Of a stretch of 6,741 bases of DNA, positions 6,551 to 6,741 are shown one piece after another. Both the position numbers and the translations under genes were made by a program. The DNA comes from Candidatus Binataceae bacterium (GTDB lineage: Bacteria; Desulfobacterota; Binatia; Binatales; Binataceae). Each line of letters begins with the position of its first letter. The first letter of the stretch is position 1. Location of the stretch: the NCBI GenBank assembly GCA_030042765.1, contig JASHZA010000173.1:1-6741 (forward strand), in the 5' to 3' direction. The notes beneath the pieces are model-generated. The model worked only from the letters and a program-made list of their open reading frames with translations, was not told the DNA's origin and made no database searches.

Positions 6551-6741
6551 ATGCAAATCACGAGAATCGAGGCCGACGGGATGCCGCGCTTTCATCTACC
6601 GGTTTACGAGGGCCCGCTCGACCTTTTGCTCCATCTGGTCAAACGCGCGGAGGTTGATCCTCGCGACGTAACCACCAGCATCATCACCGAGCAGTACCTC
6701 GAGTACCTCAACCTGATGGAGCAGCTGAATCTTGACATCGC
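6551..6741 (+). CDS. scpA: Segregation and condensation protein A, N-terminal part (3' truncated by window edge)
   Basis: ScpA is the kleisin of the bacterial SMC-ScpAB condensin complex. Its N-terminal domain binds the neck of one SMC subunit and its C-terminal domain the head of the other, helping to compact and separate daughter chromosomes. The first 63 residues are present. They contain the hallmark FHLPVYEGPLDLLLHLVKR (14-32), matching the family FxGPLDLLLxLI pattern, followed by a helix beginning VDPRDVTTSIITEQYLEYL (35-53), which corresponds to the family region usually reading IDIxDIPIxxITxQYL. The start is ATG 6551, 17 bases after the protease stop. GTG 6530, which overlaps that stop, and ATG 6581 are alternatives. 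scpB would be expected soon after the window. Identification rests on a short but very characteristic segment. Confidence 0.93.
   Translation, partial: MQITRIEADGMPRFHLPVYEGPLDLLLHLVKRAEVDPRDVTTSIITEQYLEYLNLMEQLNLDI

Noticed and set aside
1..6741. dif site, CRISPR array, IS element or phage attachment site near the recombinase
   Set aside because: No dif-like 28-base site, regularly spaced repeats, transposase, tRNA or terminal inverted repeats were seen. The recombinase is a housekeeping XerD type rather than a phage or integron integrase.

Overview
The window is a GC-rich, densely packed run of six protein-coding genes, all on the + strand. It looks like ordinary bacterial chromosome rather than an accessory or mobile region. 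In order: the 3' end of mutS (mismatch repair), a secreted AMIN/Amidase_3 N-acetylmuramoyl-L-alanine amidase (amiC-like), glnD (PII uridylyltransferase/uridylyl-removing enzyme), a XerD-type tyrosine recombinase, a membrane site-2 protease (peptidase M50) and the 5' end of scpA (condensin kleisin). The strong G/C bias at third positions, the frequent GTG and TTG starts and this gene set suggest a Gram-negative bacterium of the deltaproteobacterial kind (Desulfobacterota, Myxococcota, Binatota or relatives). That placement is an inference from gene order and protein style, not a proven assignment.

Layout: mutS runs off the left edge and ends at 764. The amidase follows after 19 to 79 bases, depending on its start. 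glnD overlaps the amidase stop by GTGA (2118-2121). The recombinase starts 11 bases after glnD with a very strong Shine-Dalgarno sequence and a TTG start. The protease starts one base after the recombinase stop, also on TTG. scpA overlaps the protease stop (GTG option) or lies 17 bases beyond it (ATG option), and runs off the right edge. No stretch over 100 bases lacks a gene. There is no rRNA, tRNA, CRISPR array, IS element or rho-independent terminator with a T-tract. The spacing suggests one transcription unit, at least from the amidase to scpA.

How the genes fit together: XerD (chromosome dimer resolution), ScpA (chromosome condensation and segregation) and the amidase (splitting septal peptidoglycan) are all late cell-cycle functions. 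MutS guards replication fidelity. GlnD reports nitrogen status through PII, and the M50 protease probably acts in a membrane signalling or quality-control step. No new multi-gene system is visible.

The more interesting details are structural. A 43-base two-tier palindrome lies inside xerD exactly where the protein carries about 15 extra residues. A near-canonical G-quadruplex motif lies between the two possible xerD starts. GC-rich hairpins sit at two gene junctions, one straddling the mutS stop codon and one just before the protease ribosome binding site. Most of the genes start on codons other than ATG.
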